Below, piece after piece: positions 47,155 through 57,745 of a DNA stretch of 64,000 bases. Below the pieces are notes generated by a model. The model saw only the letters and a list, made by a program, of their open reading frames with translations. It had not been told where the DNA came from and made no database searches. Location: assembly GCF_963576615.1 (NCBI RefSeq), contig NC_088712.1:53983114-54047113 (forward strand), in the 5' to 3' direction. The stretch is from Watersipora subatra (taxonomy: Eukaryota > Bryozoa > Gymnolaemata > Cheilostomatida > Watersiporidae). Within the stretch, counting starts at the first letter, position 1; each line of letters starts with the position of its first letter. The translations under genes and the position numbers were made by a program.

Positions 47155-49884
47155 TTATGGTAAGCCGCGCAAGTTGCGCGATGTTCTAGGTAAAAAACTA
47201 TTCATATAAAACCCGGTGTTTGCACATACAGCTGAAGGAGCACCCCCCGTAACCAGTCTTGTTTCATGACTGTGGAGAACATTTTGTATTTGGTTAAAAC
47301 TTTCGATAAGAGATTCATGGCAGTCGTCAGACAAAATCTTTAGCATGAGAGACATTCTTGCATGTTTGCGTCTTAGTTCTAAAAGTTCTAGATCTATAAA
47401 AATTCTTGCCTCTGTAACACTCTGCCTACCTTTCAAACCAGATATAAACCTAACCGCCCTTCTTTGAACTGCCTCCAATGATGCTACCTGTCGCATCAAA
47501 TGAGGGTCCCATACTTCACTCGCATATTCCAATATTGGTCTACACAGAGTGAGATATGCAACCCTCCTAACCCTCATCGGCGCATCAAACAAAACATGCT
47601 TCATCATTCCCAATCGCTGACTTGCCTTAGATATGATTGAGTCTATATGTAAATCCCAATTAAAATCATTTGATATAAAAACTCCGAGGTATTTAAAACT
47701 GTCTACTACAGATAAAGGTCTGCCACTTAGGTAATACACCACATCTGGGTTTCCGCTACTCTGCCTTGCAAAACGAACGATTTGGCATTTATCAGTGTTA
47801 AAATTCATTTTCCAGTTATAGGCCCACTGGTCTAATATGTTTAAATCCTCCTGGAAATTCACTGAATCCTGAAGGGTGTTTACCTGAGAAAAAAGTAAAG
47901 CGTCGTCTGCAAAAAGCTTGATAGTAGAAAAATTTAGATTATCGGAGATATCATTTATGTACACCAAAAATAGGGTGGGCCCGAGGACAGACCCCTGTGG
48001 AACGCCCGATGAAACCAGCAGGTCAGAAGATGCAGCACCCTCTATCACTACTCTTTGGAGTCTGTTTGACAGAAAGTCCCTAATCCAATTTACCATGTAC
48101 GGGTTTATGTTTGATTTTATCAATTTGTCGATCAACAAGCCGTGAGACACCTTGTCAAATGCCTTAGAAAAATCCAGTACCGCTGCATGTACTATATAAT
48201 TGTTATCTACTAATTTCATTATTTCATTCACAGTAGAGACTAGCTGGGTGGAGCAAGATAGGCCTTTTCTGAAACCGTGTTGGTTAGAATATATGACATT
48301 TACCAGATCTTTATTGATGTTACTAAGCACAATATGTTCTAACAATTTGCAAGCAATGCATGTCAGAGATATGGGCCTAAAATTTCCCGGATCTTCCCGA
48401 CTGCCTTTTTTGTGTACCGGAACTACATTGGCCACTTTCCAGATATCTGGAAGTTTTCCAATGTTCAACGAGTACTGGAATATGCTCGCCAATATCTTAC
48501 TAATAATTTCAGGTTCTAGGCAAAGATCTTCTTTTCTAAACTTATCTGGGCCCGGGGCTTTCCCGCGCTTAAGAGTATTTAGAAGTTTGAGAACTCCATC
48601 ACTTGTTACTTGTATAGGGCATTTATCTGCAGAAAGTTCAGTTTGAGTTGTGGAAAAACAGTCACTATTTGAAAAAACACCCTGAAAAAATTCGTTAAAA
48701 ATCTCAGATGATTCTAAGGCTGATTTATTTTTGAAAACCGCAGTGCCTTGTGAGTTTTTTCCAGTTTTCCGCCTATAAAAAGAGTAAAATGGTTTGCTAT
48801 CACCCCTTTCCAAGGGTTCAAACAGCACTCGGTGGTAATATTCCTGCTCCATTTTACGAAAACTCTTTCTGTTGGTACGCCTAGTTTGTTTATACTTGGA
48901 GAAATCTACTTCTAACCCAGTGTGCTTACTTCTGTCATAAAGTTTTCGCTGTTGTTTCACTGCACGCCTGGCTGAGTTATTAAACCATATTGGCTCCCTG
49001 TTATCATTTTTCTTAGGGATACATTTAGGAACAAATCTATTGACAGCCAGATTCATGGACGTCTCAAAAATCTGCCAGACGGAGTTGATACTCGTTTTAC
49101 TTTCAATTGCCTGTACTATATCTGTCAGAGAATCAGTCAAAAGCTCTTTAATAGCAGTAGAATCAGCCTTGTGGTATAATTTGATAAAAGAAGGCTGTTC
49201 ATGAGATGTCTTAAAATTTGCTGCTACACAGAGTTCAACTAAAAAATGATCGCTGATACCGGGGTTGATTATCCTGTAGTCATAAACAAAACTAGACTTA
49301 TTTGTCATAACTAGATCTAAAGTGTTTCCTAGCTGATGTGTTTGTTCCATTATAATCTGACGCATATCATGAGACAAGATGCAGTTCAAAAAAGATCTAT
49401 GCAATTGTTTTTGATTTGAGTTTGATCGAATTTGTAGGTTGCACCAATCTATATCTGGAAAATTAAAATCCCCCACAACTAGTACATTAGACCCTGGAAA
49501 ATCAGAGGTCATAAAATCCAGCAATTCCTCAAGTGGTGCAACTGCCTCTCTCGCCAGCCCAGGCGGAACATAACAACAAAGAACAAAAAATTCATTTTCA
49601 TCTCTAGGACATCCAACTTTCACACAAACAGCCTCAACGGGTAAGAAAGATCTTTTGAAAAAGACTTGTTCTTGAGGCAAACTGGCTGTCAAAGCTAACA
49701 AAACACCACCACCATGACAATCTCGATCATGTCTGTATATAATTTTTTGAGAAGAGCTCAGAATCATTTCATTATTAAATGATGGATCAAGATGGGTTTC
49801 GGTTATGCACAATATATCATATTCCGAAGACAGAACTTGGATGTCATTCAGTTTGCCTCTAACAGATCTAGCATTGAGCAGCAA
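47155..49884 (-). CDS. LINE ORF2: apurinic-type endonuclease and reverse transcriptase
   Basis: 909 codons from the given frame start. The endonuclease domain (about 1-225) shows LLLNARSVRGK, ITETHLD with the catalytic Glu (29), VVGDFN (136-141) and SDH (211-213). The RT domain (about 480-740) shows FRPISLTC (502-509), motif A LDFSKAFDKVSH (570-581), GVPQGSVLGPTLFLVYIND (627-645), FADD (658-661) in place of YADD, and KYLGVFIS. The enzyme nicks target DNA and primes reverse transcription there. No ATG precedes the endonuclease motifs in this frame. The frame overlaps the end of ORF1 by at least 30 codons in the -1 register, so ORF2 is probably made by frameshifting or reinitiation. The first ATG in frame (codon 40) would remove the catalytic Glu. 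Confidence 0.9.
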   Translation of the reverse strand: MLLNARSVRGKLNDIQVLSSEYDILCITETHLDPSFNNEMILSSSQKIIYRHDRDCHGGGVLLALTASLPQEQVFFKRSFLPVEAVCVKVGCPRDENEFFVLCCYVPPGLAREAVAPLEELLDFMTSDFPGSNVLVVGDFNFPDIDWCNLQIRSNSNQKQLHRSFLNCILSHDMRQIIMEQTHQLGNTLDLVMTNKSSFVYDYRIINPGISDHFLVELCVAANFKTSHEQPSFIKLYHKADSTAIKELLTDSLTDIVQAIESKTSINSVWQIFETSMNLAVNRFVPKCIPKKNDNREPIWFNNSARRAVKQQRKLYDRSKHTGLEVDFSKYKQTRRTNRKSFRKMEQEYYHRVLFEPLERGDSKPFYSFYRRKTGKNSQGTAVFKNKSALESSEIFNEFFQGVFSNSDCFSTTQTELSADKCPIQVTSDGVLKLLNTLKRGKAPGPDKFRKEDLCLEPEIISKILASIFQYSLNIGKLPDIWKVANVVPVHKKGSREDPGNFRPISLTCIACKLLEHIVLSNINKDLVNVIYSNQHGFRKGLSCSTQLVSTVNEIMKLVDNNYIVHAAVLDFSKAFDKVSHGLLIDKLIKSNINPYMVNWIRDFLSNRLQRVVIEGAASSDLLVSSGVPQGSVLGPTLFLVYINDISDNLNFSTIKLFADDALLFSQVNTLQDSVNFQEDLNILDQWAYNWKMNFNTDKCQIVRFARQSSGNPDVVYYLSGRPLSVVDSFKYLGVFISNDFNWDLHIDSIISKASQRLGMMKHVLFDAPMRVRRVAYLTLCRPILEYASEVWDPHLMRQVASLEAVQRRAVRFISGLKGRQSVTEARIFIDLELLELRRKHARMSLMLKILSDDCHESLIESFNQIQNVLHSHETRLVTGGAPSAVCANTGFYMNSFLPRTSRNLRGLP

Positions 49885-49901
49885 GATTTTAATCGATGTT
49901 A

Positions 49902-50876
49902 TTACTTGTTCACTTTTATTATTTTCCCTTTTTTGATTTTGTACGCAGAATCTGGGTCTGCCTCCCTCGTTTCTCTCAACTCCTTTCGAAGCCGAAAATC
50001 CTCTTCTTGTTCTTTCTTAGAAAGATCTTTTCTAGCAAAAATACCTGACAGCTTCATGCCATTAATCCTGCTCAACAACTCAAACATTTGATTTTCAGAC
50101 CTGGTGGATATTCTAAGAGGGCGAGGTCGCTCTTTGTGCTTTGAAGCATCGTACCTACCTAACCTATAGCTGTTATTCTTTTCTACTTTCATGTCAATAT
50201 GGCAATCTTTAATGATTTTGTCTACTTGCTGTGCCCATTCCTCTCTATTGTCACTCTCTTCTATTCCAAAAAGGATCAGGTTCTTGGCTCTAAATTCAGA
50301 GTCTCTGTCTTGCTTTTCTTTATCCTCCAACTGGGCTACCAAGGAACCAGCCTGCCTTGCAAAACTCTCTTGAACCTTAAGACTATTTTGCTCCAAAGCT
50401 TTTGCAACATCTGCATACGACTTTTCAAGAGTCTGATGTTGGTTATTCATCTCATTGAATTTATTTCTGTTTGTTTCTAATGTCTCAGTAACCTCAGCAA
50501 GAGTCGTCTTAAAAACATCTTGGTTTCTACACACTTCACTAAATTGAGCTTTTGCTTTGTCAACAGTTTTTTGCAATTCTAACGTAAGTTCAGAGAGTTT
50601 TTCACACATTACATTTTGCTGTAGCCCAGAAGCCTGACCATCACACTTTGAACAGAACCAGTGCAACCCTTTAGTACCCAAGAGATCTAAAAGACTCTCA
50701 GGAACATCAACACAGGAGTTGTGAAACCAAAGATGACAAACCTCACACTCAATAGAGGATTCCAAACTTTCATCTATGTCCTTCTTACATTTTGCACATG
50801 GCTCTGCTCTGCCAGCACCTGATGTTGACATTGCTTTTTTCCTTGCTTTTTGTTTCCCACCTGCCATGATGACCAC
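49902..50876 (-). CDS. LINE ORF1 protein with PHD finger
   Basis: 324 aa. A PHD finger (Cys4-His-Cys3) is seen at C27, C30, C44, C47, H52, C55, C75 and C78. A long helical segment follows (about 90-195), likely a trimer-type coiled coil. Then comes the RRM-like core with AKNLILFGIEESDNREEW, SYRLGRY and RPRPLRI, and a basic tail ending KIIKVNK. ORF1 proteins of this type coat the element RNA in the cytoplasm. The start is the first ATG (50876), and another ATG three codons on (MAGGKQK) is equally plausible. The stop overlaps the ORF2 frame, which lies one base back. Confidence 0.9.
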   Translation of the reverse strand: MVIMAGGKQKARKKAMSTSGAGRAEPCAKCKKDIDESLESSIECEVCHLWFHNSCVDVPESLLDLLGTKGLHWFCSKCDGQASGLQQNVMCEKLSELTLELQKTVDKAKAQFSEVCRNQDVFKTTLAEVTETLETNRNKFNEMNNQHQTLEKSYADVAKALEQNSLKVQESFARQAGSLVAQLEDKEKQDRDSEFRAKNLILFGIEESDNREEWAQQVDKIIKDCHIDMKVEKNNSYRLGRYDASKHKERPRPLRISTRSENQMFELLSRINGMKLSGIFARKDLSKKEQEEDFRLRKELRETREADPDSAYKIKKGKIIKVNK

Positions 50877-51020
50877 TGAGTCTAGTAATTAAAAATTAAA
50901 AAGTAGGGACTCAAAAATTAAAAAGATCCCACTCAGTGTCATATACCTGGTAGTGCCTGAGGCGGCCAAACTACCTTCCCTCTGATGACGTTAGCAATGA
51001 CGTTTTGAAATGTAAACAAA
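50877..51020 (-). promoter_or_regulatory. LINE 5'UTR/promoter region
   Basis: The minus strand contains GGAAGGTAGTTTGGCCGCCT, CAGGCACTACC and GACACTGAGTGGGATC. These blocks recur in both 105-bp units of the left-edge LINE, so they are conserved between subfamilies and probably hold the internal promoter. Confidence 0.6.
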
Positions 51021-51470
51021 ATTGTGCATTGGTTTTCTATTATTACTGTATACTATATTAATATTGGTTATTCTAATAATATCAGTGCATTTTACTTCTA
51101 ATATTGCATTTCTTTTATTGCGGGGGAGAGATATAAACATATAATCTTTTCCTTCCATTATTGCTGTTTGTTGTACATAATTACACCCAGTACATTACAT
51201 CTACCATTGCAGTTATCCTATTGCACTGCAGTGCCATTTGACTGTTAATATTACATTTCTCAACCATCAGTACCCTTTCTTTTTTCCAATATCACTTTGG
51301 TTGTGGACTGTATGACAGGGTAATTTCTAGTATATAAAATGATCACCACAATTAAATTATTTCACCAATGATACTCACCTCAGACTATATATATATATAT
51401 CTATATAAATATATTAGTCTATAAAGTATTGTATCTGGCAATACAATACTTTATATACTAGTAGTAATAA

Positions 51471-51597
51471 AGAGTGTTTATAATAAGCTTATGTACAATA
51501 TCTGCCAGATTTCAACTATCTGAAGCATTAAAATGGGCGAGTCAATAACTGCTTACCCGTGTATGCAAGGCTGCTGAGCAAGTTAGTAAGCGAAAGC
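51471..51597 (+). repeat. Dispersed direct repeat, copy 1
   Basis: About 125 bp (AGAGTGTTTATAATAAGC, GTACAATATCTGCCAGATTT, CAACTATCTGAAGCATT) closely matches 54483-54608. The two copies flank the inverted-repeat element. Confidence 0.85.
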
Positions 51598-51641
51598 TAT
51601 TAATATTTGCGTTAGCACTGCTAAAGCAAATATTAATAGCT
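51595..51641. repeat. Hairpin-forming palindrome
   Basis: 16-bp perfect arms (AGCTATTAATATTTGC and complement). Then one mismatch, a further 5-bp stem (TTAGC/GCTAA) and a 3-base loop. Confidence 0.8.
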
Positions 51642-51770
51642 CAATGAATATTAATGAAGAATAATGGCCTTGTATCAGAGTTTTAAAGCGTGAGTAACAA
51701 GCAATCGCTTTACTTGTGAGCTAATAAAACCAGCATAATACAGATGATTGCTCAGCATACATTCCTTAGA

Positions 51771-52935
51771 GGTTGACTTGCAACACAATTCACATTACAG
51801 TTATTTGGTATCATAAGGTTCACCATGTCTTACTCTGCTTTGTTGTAGATGCAAAATATGTGGAAATGTGTGTGTGTATTTATTTTCATCAACAGAAACA
51901 ATACAGAAAAATAAACTGCATATTAGTAAATATATCAGGTTAAATACAAATTAGTGAGAAAATGAAAAGAGTATAGCAAAATTCACTCAACCTGAGCACG
52001 AGATAATGATGATGGAGCCATAGGTGCGCTGTAGCCCAGCTAATGTTGCGCAAGCCCCAAAAACAGCCAACAGCAGCAGAACAAAGGCAGGCCTCAGCCC
52101 ACCCCAGTCAGAGAGACAGGGGATAGCATTTTACTTGTTTTTTAAAGTCAAATTTTTTTTCAATTTTCTTCAATCTGTCAGGTAGGTTATTCCTATAAAA
52201 GGTTGTTTGATATTGAATAGTTGTAATGTGATTACAAGCACTTAAAAGCTCAAAAATGAACAGTTAATCGTAGCCATCACTAGAACGCCATAGATTGGAA
52301 TCCCTGTCCAAAATGGCTCAAATGGGACGTAGTTGAACATGATGGCTTCTGTTTACACTTTCATGCAACCTCATTCGCTGAAATACCTTCACAAATATAT
52401 TTCACGCATTCAATAAAACCATGTCTATTGTCCTTACTCGTCTATTTTATTATCATCGTAATGCTGTTACTTAGAGCACTGCTATCTCAAAACCTACTGT
52501 AAAAATTCGTTTAATTTCTTAACCTTAGCTTGAAGGAGTGCATATCATCCTCTGATAAACATGCCAAGCCTGTTGATCACCTGTGATAGTCGAAAAATGC
52601 TGAAGAAGTTGTTACAGGCTTTCCGGTAAACCCGAAGTGTTTGTCATAAACTAGTGCTACAAGACGTTTTATATTGAGCCTTTTATTGGCCTTTAATTTC
52701 ACATGATAACATCACGTCAAAACAATAACCACAATGTTTGAGTACGTCATCGAAATAAAGCGATTCCAAACTACGACATTTTCACAATGGCTGCGATTAA
52801 CTGTTCATTTTTGAGCTTTTAAGAGCTTCTAACCACAAATTTTGCACCTACAACACAGCAGAGTAAGACATGGTGAACCTTATAATACCAAATAACTGTA
52901 ATGTGAATATTGTTGCAAGTCAACCTTTAAGACTC
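51771..52935. mobile_element. Long-terminal-inverted-repeat element
   Basis: The left arm starts AGGTTGACTTGCAACA and the right arm ends TGTTGCAAGTCAACCT. The arms match over roughly 230 bp (TTCACATTACAGTTATTTGG, GGTTCACCATGTCTTACTCT, GCTCAAAAATGAACAGTTAA) once the LINE at 51871-52224 is removed from the left arm. Target duplication is unclear. A third, partial copy lies at 23161-23395. No transposase is seen. Confidence 0.7.
51871..52224 (-). mobile_element. Heavily truncated LINE insertion (354 bp)
   Basis: Flanked by AATGTG on both sides (51865-51870, 52225-52230). The minus strand encodes an RT C-terminus (YQTTFYRNNLPDRLKKIEKK) ending at TGA 52110-52108, then a 3'UTR and the tail GATGAAAATAAATACACACA. 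Tail and C-terminus resemble those of the LINE at 44755-46698, so both belong to related families with AC-repeat tails. Confidence 0.8.
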
Positions 52936-54482
52936 TTCGGCACAACCTCCTTCATTACCCCTCGGGCTAATAACAATTGCTTACACGTAGAGCTGAAACT
53001 TTTAATGTAGTAGGGCATCTCATGAATGCTAAAAACCATCGTTTCCGAATTTGTGGTAGGTAACTCTGATAGGGCAGATATCTTGTACTACGCTAGTGGC
53101 TGGCATGAATGATGGGAAACTAAAAAGAAATTTAACTAGAAGGAAAGGCAATTTCTAGAAGTCAGAACCGGACGAGTGGTAAAGAAACAGCTATGTGAAT
53201 TCTATCCAGTAAAAATGTTGCAAATAGGAATTGCTTATAACTTTAATCGTATCAACTAAAAGCCATGCAGTATTGAAACTGATGAAGCATTGTTAGTAGC
53301 AATGCTTCTGATAAAATTTTCTTCATCTTTTCCTCTGGGGCGACACTGTTCCTTTTCACTATTTTTTCTCTCTCCCAATTTTTACAAAAATTAATATTTG
53401 ATCAATCTGTTTTATCATACAATATGTTGTGCAGCTGTTATCAAATGAGTCCAGTCCATCTAAAGATAGGAGCATGGAAAAAATAATCTAGAAGACAATG
53501 AGTTGTTAAAAAAGTCGAGCAAAGCCAGCATGCAACCTGTTCTAACCAGAATTACTCAAGTTGACTGGTGATAAGCACAGCACTCTGCATTTCACACTTT
53601 CTAGCAAGATAAGCTTGGCTACCAAACATGGCAATTACATATTCGTATATTGATAAGACTGAAAATGCTTTCACTCACCCATAATCATAAATGGCAAAAG
53701 TGGAGCAGTTGCAAGTGTAATGAACCAATCAGGAGTAAGCAATGAGTAAAACTATTTAGCATTACTTAATATGCACATTGAGTGATGCTTTCGTTATGAT
53801 CAATTCTGTTTACCATCTCATAACAATTACCATTTTTACCTTGAAACTGCTCAAATCTAATATATTGAAGTTTATTAATAAAAATCACCAGTATTTTTGC
53901 AATGTAATTTTTCTTCTGCCTCATAATAGAGGAAAAACAAAACGTCTATCTGAATAGGAATAAAGTTTAATGAGTGAAAAGTGCAAATAACAAATGAATA
54001 TTCCTGCAGATGTTGGAAATATATTTTAAGTCACTCTGTCATTGCGTAAACAGCATGATACCGTTGGTGCAGCTATCGGTTATGCTATAAAAGCCCCAAC
54101 AACCACCTACACAAAGTTTTGGTGCAAATATAATCTATTCTACAAAATGACTCACTACGATAGCCTCGACTAATATGAACTTTGCAGTTAACAAGCTAAG
54201 TGGTTAACTGTTAACAAGTTAACTAAGCAGTCACAGGGAAACCTGCTATGACAGTGGTTTGAACACGCTCTGCATTAACAGGAGGGAACTGATAACTATT
54301 AGTACGATTACATCATACCGCACTGCACTGGTCATACAATGGAGAGTTTCTTATTACAGATTGAACTAGACCTATAAGCTAATTTTGTCTACGGGTAGCA
54401 AGGAGTAAAAAACAGCTCTCTAGAAATACAAAAACAAACTGCTAACAGTAACAGAGAATGTACAATATCTGAGTGTTATACA
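52936..54482. other. Non-coding spacer downstream of BANF1
   Basis: No coding frame or repeat family is recognised. It may hold the distal 3'UTR of BANF1. Confidence 0.4.
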
Positions 54483-54608
54483 AGAGTGTTTATAATAAGC
54501 TTATGTACAATATCTGCCAGATTTCAACTATCTGAAGCATTGAAATGGGTGAGTCAGCAATTGCTGACCTGTCTATGCAAGGCAGCTGAATAAGTTAGCA
54601 AGCGAAAC
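54483..54608 (+). repeat. Dispersed direct repeat, copy 2
   Basis: It matches 51471-51597. It lies 36-160 bp after the BANF1 stop codon, so it is probably part of that gene's 3'UTR. Confidence 0.85.
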
Positions 54609-54643
54609 ATTATGTGATAAATAATGAAGACCGAAGTGGAGGC

Positions 54644-54790
54644 CTACAGGTTAGCCTCACACCATTCCTTGAGACAGTTACAGCAATCTCTCGCTTGCTT
54701 CGAATTCGCTTGAATAGTCTCTTTTATCCAATCCTGGAATAACTCCTCATCTTTTTTCAAGAGCAAAAACTGTCCGAGTACGACGTAAGC
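54644..54790 (-). CDS. BANF1: BAF (barrier-to-autointegration factor), coding exon 2
   Basis: Minus strand, acceptor CGCTACAG before 54790, phase 0, stop TAG 54646-54644. It encodes residues 43-90: [20 protein letters not shown], then [18 protein letters not shown] at the end. This aligns throughout with the second half of animal BAF ([15 protein letters not shown]..., RDC..CL.EWC). The region forms the helices of the BAF dimer interface and part of the LEM-domain-binding surface. No frameshift or stop is seen. Confidence 0.95.
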   Translation of the reverse strand, partial: AYVVLGQFLLLKKDEELFQDWIKETIQANSKQARDCCNCLKEWCEANL

Positions 54791-54949
54791 CTGTAGCGAA
54801 TGCAGGGCAAATATAAGTGTCTATACACATGAATTACAGGCTGCCAGTAACTGGCTTCACTTCCTTTTACTAAAGTAGTGTTACCGATAACAACCCATTT
54901 ATAAAGAGCTATAGAAATATATTACCATACCACGCATACCTACAACGAT

Positions 54950-55150
54950 ATGAAATATGACAATATGTAATGGGTGATATGTCATGTTTCATGGGATATA
55001 TCACATGTCATATATTATATGTGATATGTCATCCGTCATATCATTCATATGTGATGTCTTATGTCAGATCATATGTCATATGTTATAAGTATATGTATGA
55101 CATATAACATTATGTCATATACATATGTATGACGTATAACATACGTATGA
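54950..55150. repeat. ATATGTCATAT-rich simple repeat
   Basis: Imperfect CATATGTGATATGTCAT and TATGACGTATAACATA blocks with many small palindromes. It lies in the BANF1 intron. Confidence 0.7.
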
Positions 55151-55391
55151 CGTATAACATATAGCGTCAAGCGTTGCCATACATCAAATGCCTTATACCT
55201 TCATGTCATATGAAATCATATTTGATAGCAATGGTTGGAAGTATGCCTGCACACAATTACTGGCTTAAACTCGATTCAATGAAAAATATTTGCAATTTCC
55301 TAACAGAGCCGTGGCATTAGGATACAACTTTCTGCCATTGTCTTTCAGAAACAACGACAAACAGCTGATGCACTACTGTGTGTCATAGTTA

Positions 55392-56445
55392 CCGTAAAAC
55401 CTCTATTTGAATGCCATGGCGCTCTATGTTTCAACCCTTCTACTACAGTGGCGGTCTAATAGAGGCGGTATTCAAATAGAGACTGGCATTGTATTTTTCA
55501 AATAGCTCGTCAGAATTTTGGGAAGATCAATTTAACCCTTTTACGGGTGAAGCGAATGTCACCTATATTTTGCGCTCTTCTTCGGTAGGAGCGACATTAA
55601 TCCTTTGGGATGCAACAAATTTGCTAACTTACCTACAACTTTTCATAGATCTGTAAGTAAATATGCATTGGGAATTCGAGAAATATCTCTACCAGTTAAT
55701 ATCTATTGCTTGCATTTAACCTGCGATGATATTATAGTCTATCTAGGCCCTGCAATCTGTTGGAGTGTTCAATTTTTTATTGCATTCTACAATTGAAGGC
55801 ATATTTTTATTTTGCAATTATATTCAACAATATTGCATAAAAGCTCATTGCATTTATTGATATGTTTGCTAAGGTTTGCAGCATAAACCTGGCTTTTTAT
55901 ATGCATTAAAAAAGGAGTTATAAGTGTCGATCCATTTTAAGCCGAGGATGCTATCAAATAATCTGCAAATTTAGAAGTTTTACAATAATAATCTATCAAT
56001 CGCTACAAATATATATATTCAAGAACAAGTGACATACGCGGACCATACTTATGATACAAGCAATAACAAAAATTAATATATTTGAAACAAAAACATTTGC
56101 ATCGTTTGCTCAGCCAGTTGCGTTCTGATTGTTGCTTTCGATGAAACGACCATTTTCTTCCAGCTGCCCGATACCTTCACAATCACTAGCGTTGCACGCT
56201 ACAAATTTTTGGGCTTCGAAGTTGTGGTTTTAATCGTAGGAATTAGGAGGACGTATTTATATGATTCGAAGGAATGGTCGCACTTGTGGTTAGTAGCTGT
56301 AGTTGTTTGACCCAGCTTTTCGCGGCAGCCAAATGGAGGTGGCATTCAATTAAAGGGTGACATTCTATTTTTCAAACCTTTCATGGTGACAGTCAAATAG
56401 AGGTGACGCTCAAATAAAGATGGCATTTAATTAGAGGTTTGACGG
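55392..56445. mobile_element. MITE-like element in the BANF1 intron
   Basis: The left end CCGTAAAACCTCTATTTGAA, then TGCCAT, is matched by the inverted right end (complement CCGTCAAACCTCTAATTAAA, then TGCCAT). TA flanks both sides (55390-55391, 56446-56447). Related TTCAAATAGAG/GCATTCAA motifs recur inside both ends. It is 1054 bp with no transposase frame and is Tc1/mariner-like by target duplication. Confidence 0.7.
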
Positions 56446-57149
56446 TATAAAGATTATATATACATAAATACGATTAAAATGGAGTAAAAAGATTTTACAG
56501 TGTGCTTCGCAACAGACATTCAGAGAGAATATTTTCAGACGATCAAAATCTCTCAATAATTCATGACATCCTTGGCAGAAAATACTTAGCGAGTGTGCAA
56601 TGCAGCAATTTGTTTAAACCATAACTGCCACGTACAACTTTTATCATTTTTTCTAGGTTAATCAGACACACCGACTCCGATTTTGTACTCAAAATAAAGA
56701 TTGATCCACAACTTTCAGAGTAATGAAGGTTTTTTAAAGCGTTTTAATATCGGTCTCGAAAACAACACAATCGGCACAACAAGCTCCGCCCATAAATATG
56801 TGACGTAACCTAGCTTTTTAGGAACGAAAATTGGGTATGTTTATTCTGATTTAGAATCATAGAGATGGGTGTCTTAAAACCCATTGTTATCGAAATTCCG
56901 CTTTCAAAGTCTTTTCTGAAAGGTAGATAAGCTATCTAACATTGCATATTTAAAAATAAGCTCAAAAAAGCGCCAAAACAACGCCAGCTTGTGATAAAAT
57001 CACACTTTTTTGAACTCATTTTTCTCAAAGTTCAGCCTATTAAAAATCCTGTAACAACCTACGAGCGATTTCAAATAGTTTATCAGATGATAAAGATGGG
57101 TGTCTTGAAACCCATTATTATCTAAATTCAGCCTGTAAAATAATCTCAG

Positions 57150-57194
57150 TATTTTATGAACGGGAGATAAAGTTTATCTCCCGTTCATAAAATA
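57150..57194. repeat. Perfect 22-bp-arm palindrome
   Basis: The arms TATTTTATGAACGGGAGATA with AA, and their complement, are separated by a single G. It could extrude as a cruciform. It lies between a GATGGGTGTCTTGAAACCCA block and an inverted copy of GATAAAGATG. Confidence 0.85.
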
Positions 57195-57745
57195 ATGACA
57201 TCTTTATCATTCTAAATCAGACTAAACATCCCTAACAGATCTCAGAATAAATAAACTGTGTTTGAGATTTATTGCGCTATCATTTTAAGGGTATTAATTA
57301 ACAATATTCTGTAGCAAAACCTACATTGCTGTGTGTTATAACATAGTAGTAGTAGACATGTTGATTTCACTTTCAGTCAAGTTTAAGATCTGACACATCT
57401 GAGTAAAATATGGGTGATCGATGGTTGTATATACTTCATTTGACGATTTATCGCCGACCCCAATTCCTTTTATTCATAGGTTTAACTAATCGAGCGATAA
57501 AACTGAACCCAAAAATCCAGTAAAAAAAAAGAATGATGAAATCTTCTGAACCACTAAGCAACTGGCTCCAAGATTGCTTTCACTTCACCATTGAACTTTA
57601 AACAGAAGTCTAGCGTAATCACAAAATGCCCACAATTAAAAGCGACTTCTGACATGAGTCTAAACGTCGATAGTCGCTTTTGACACCAACAGCGATAAGT
57701 CTACTGCGATAAGCCAAATTACTCAACAAACCAAGCAGTGGTTAC

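Larger units (their letters stand above)
47050..51020 (-). mobile_element. Full-length CR1/Jockey-type LINE, apparently intact
   Basis: In minus orientation it has a 5'UTR (about 51020-50877), ORF1 (50876-49902), ORF2 (endonuclease and reverse transcriptase) and a 3'UTR ending near 47055 with three ACCTAG-type units (CACCTAGACCTAGACCTAAC). Both reading frames are open over their full length. Target duplications could not be fixed by eye. The 5'UTR shares its core with the left-edge LINE. Confidence 0.85.
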
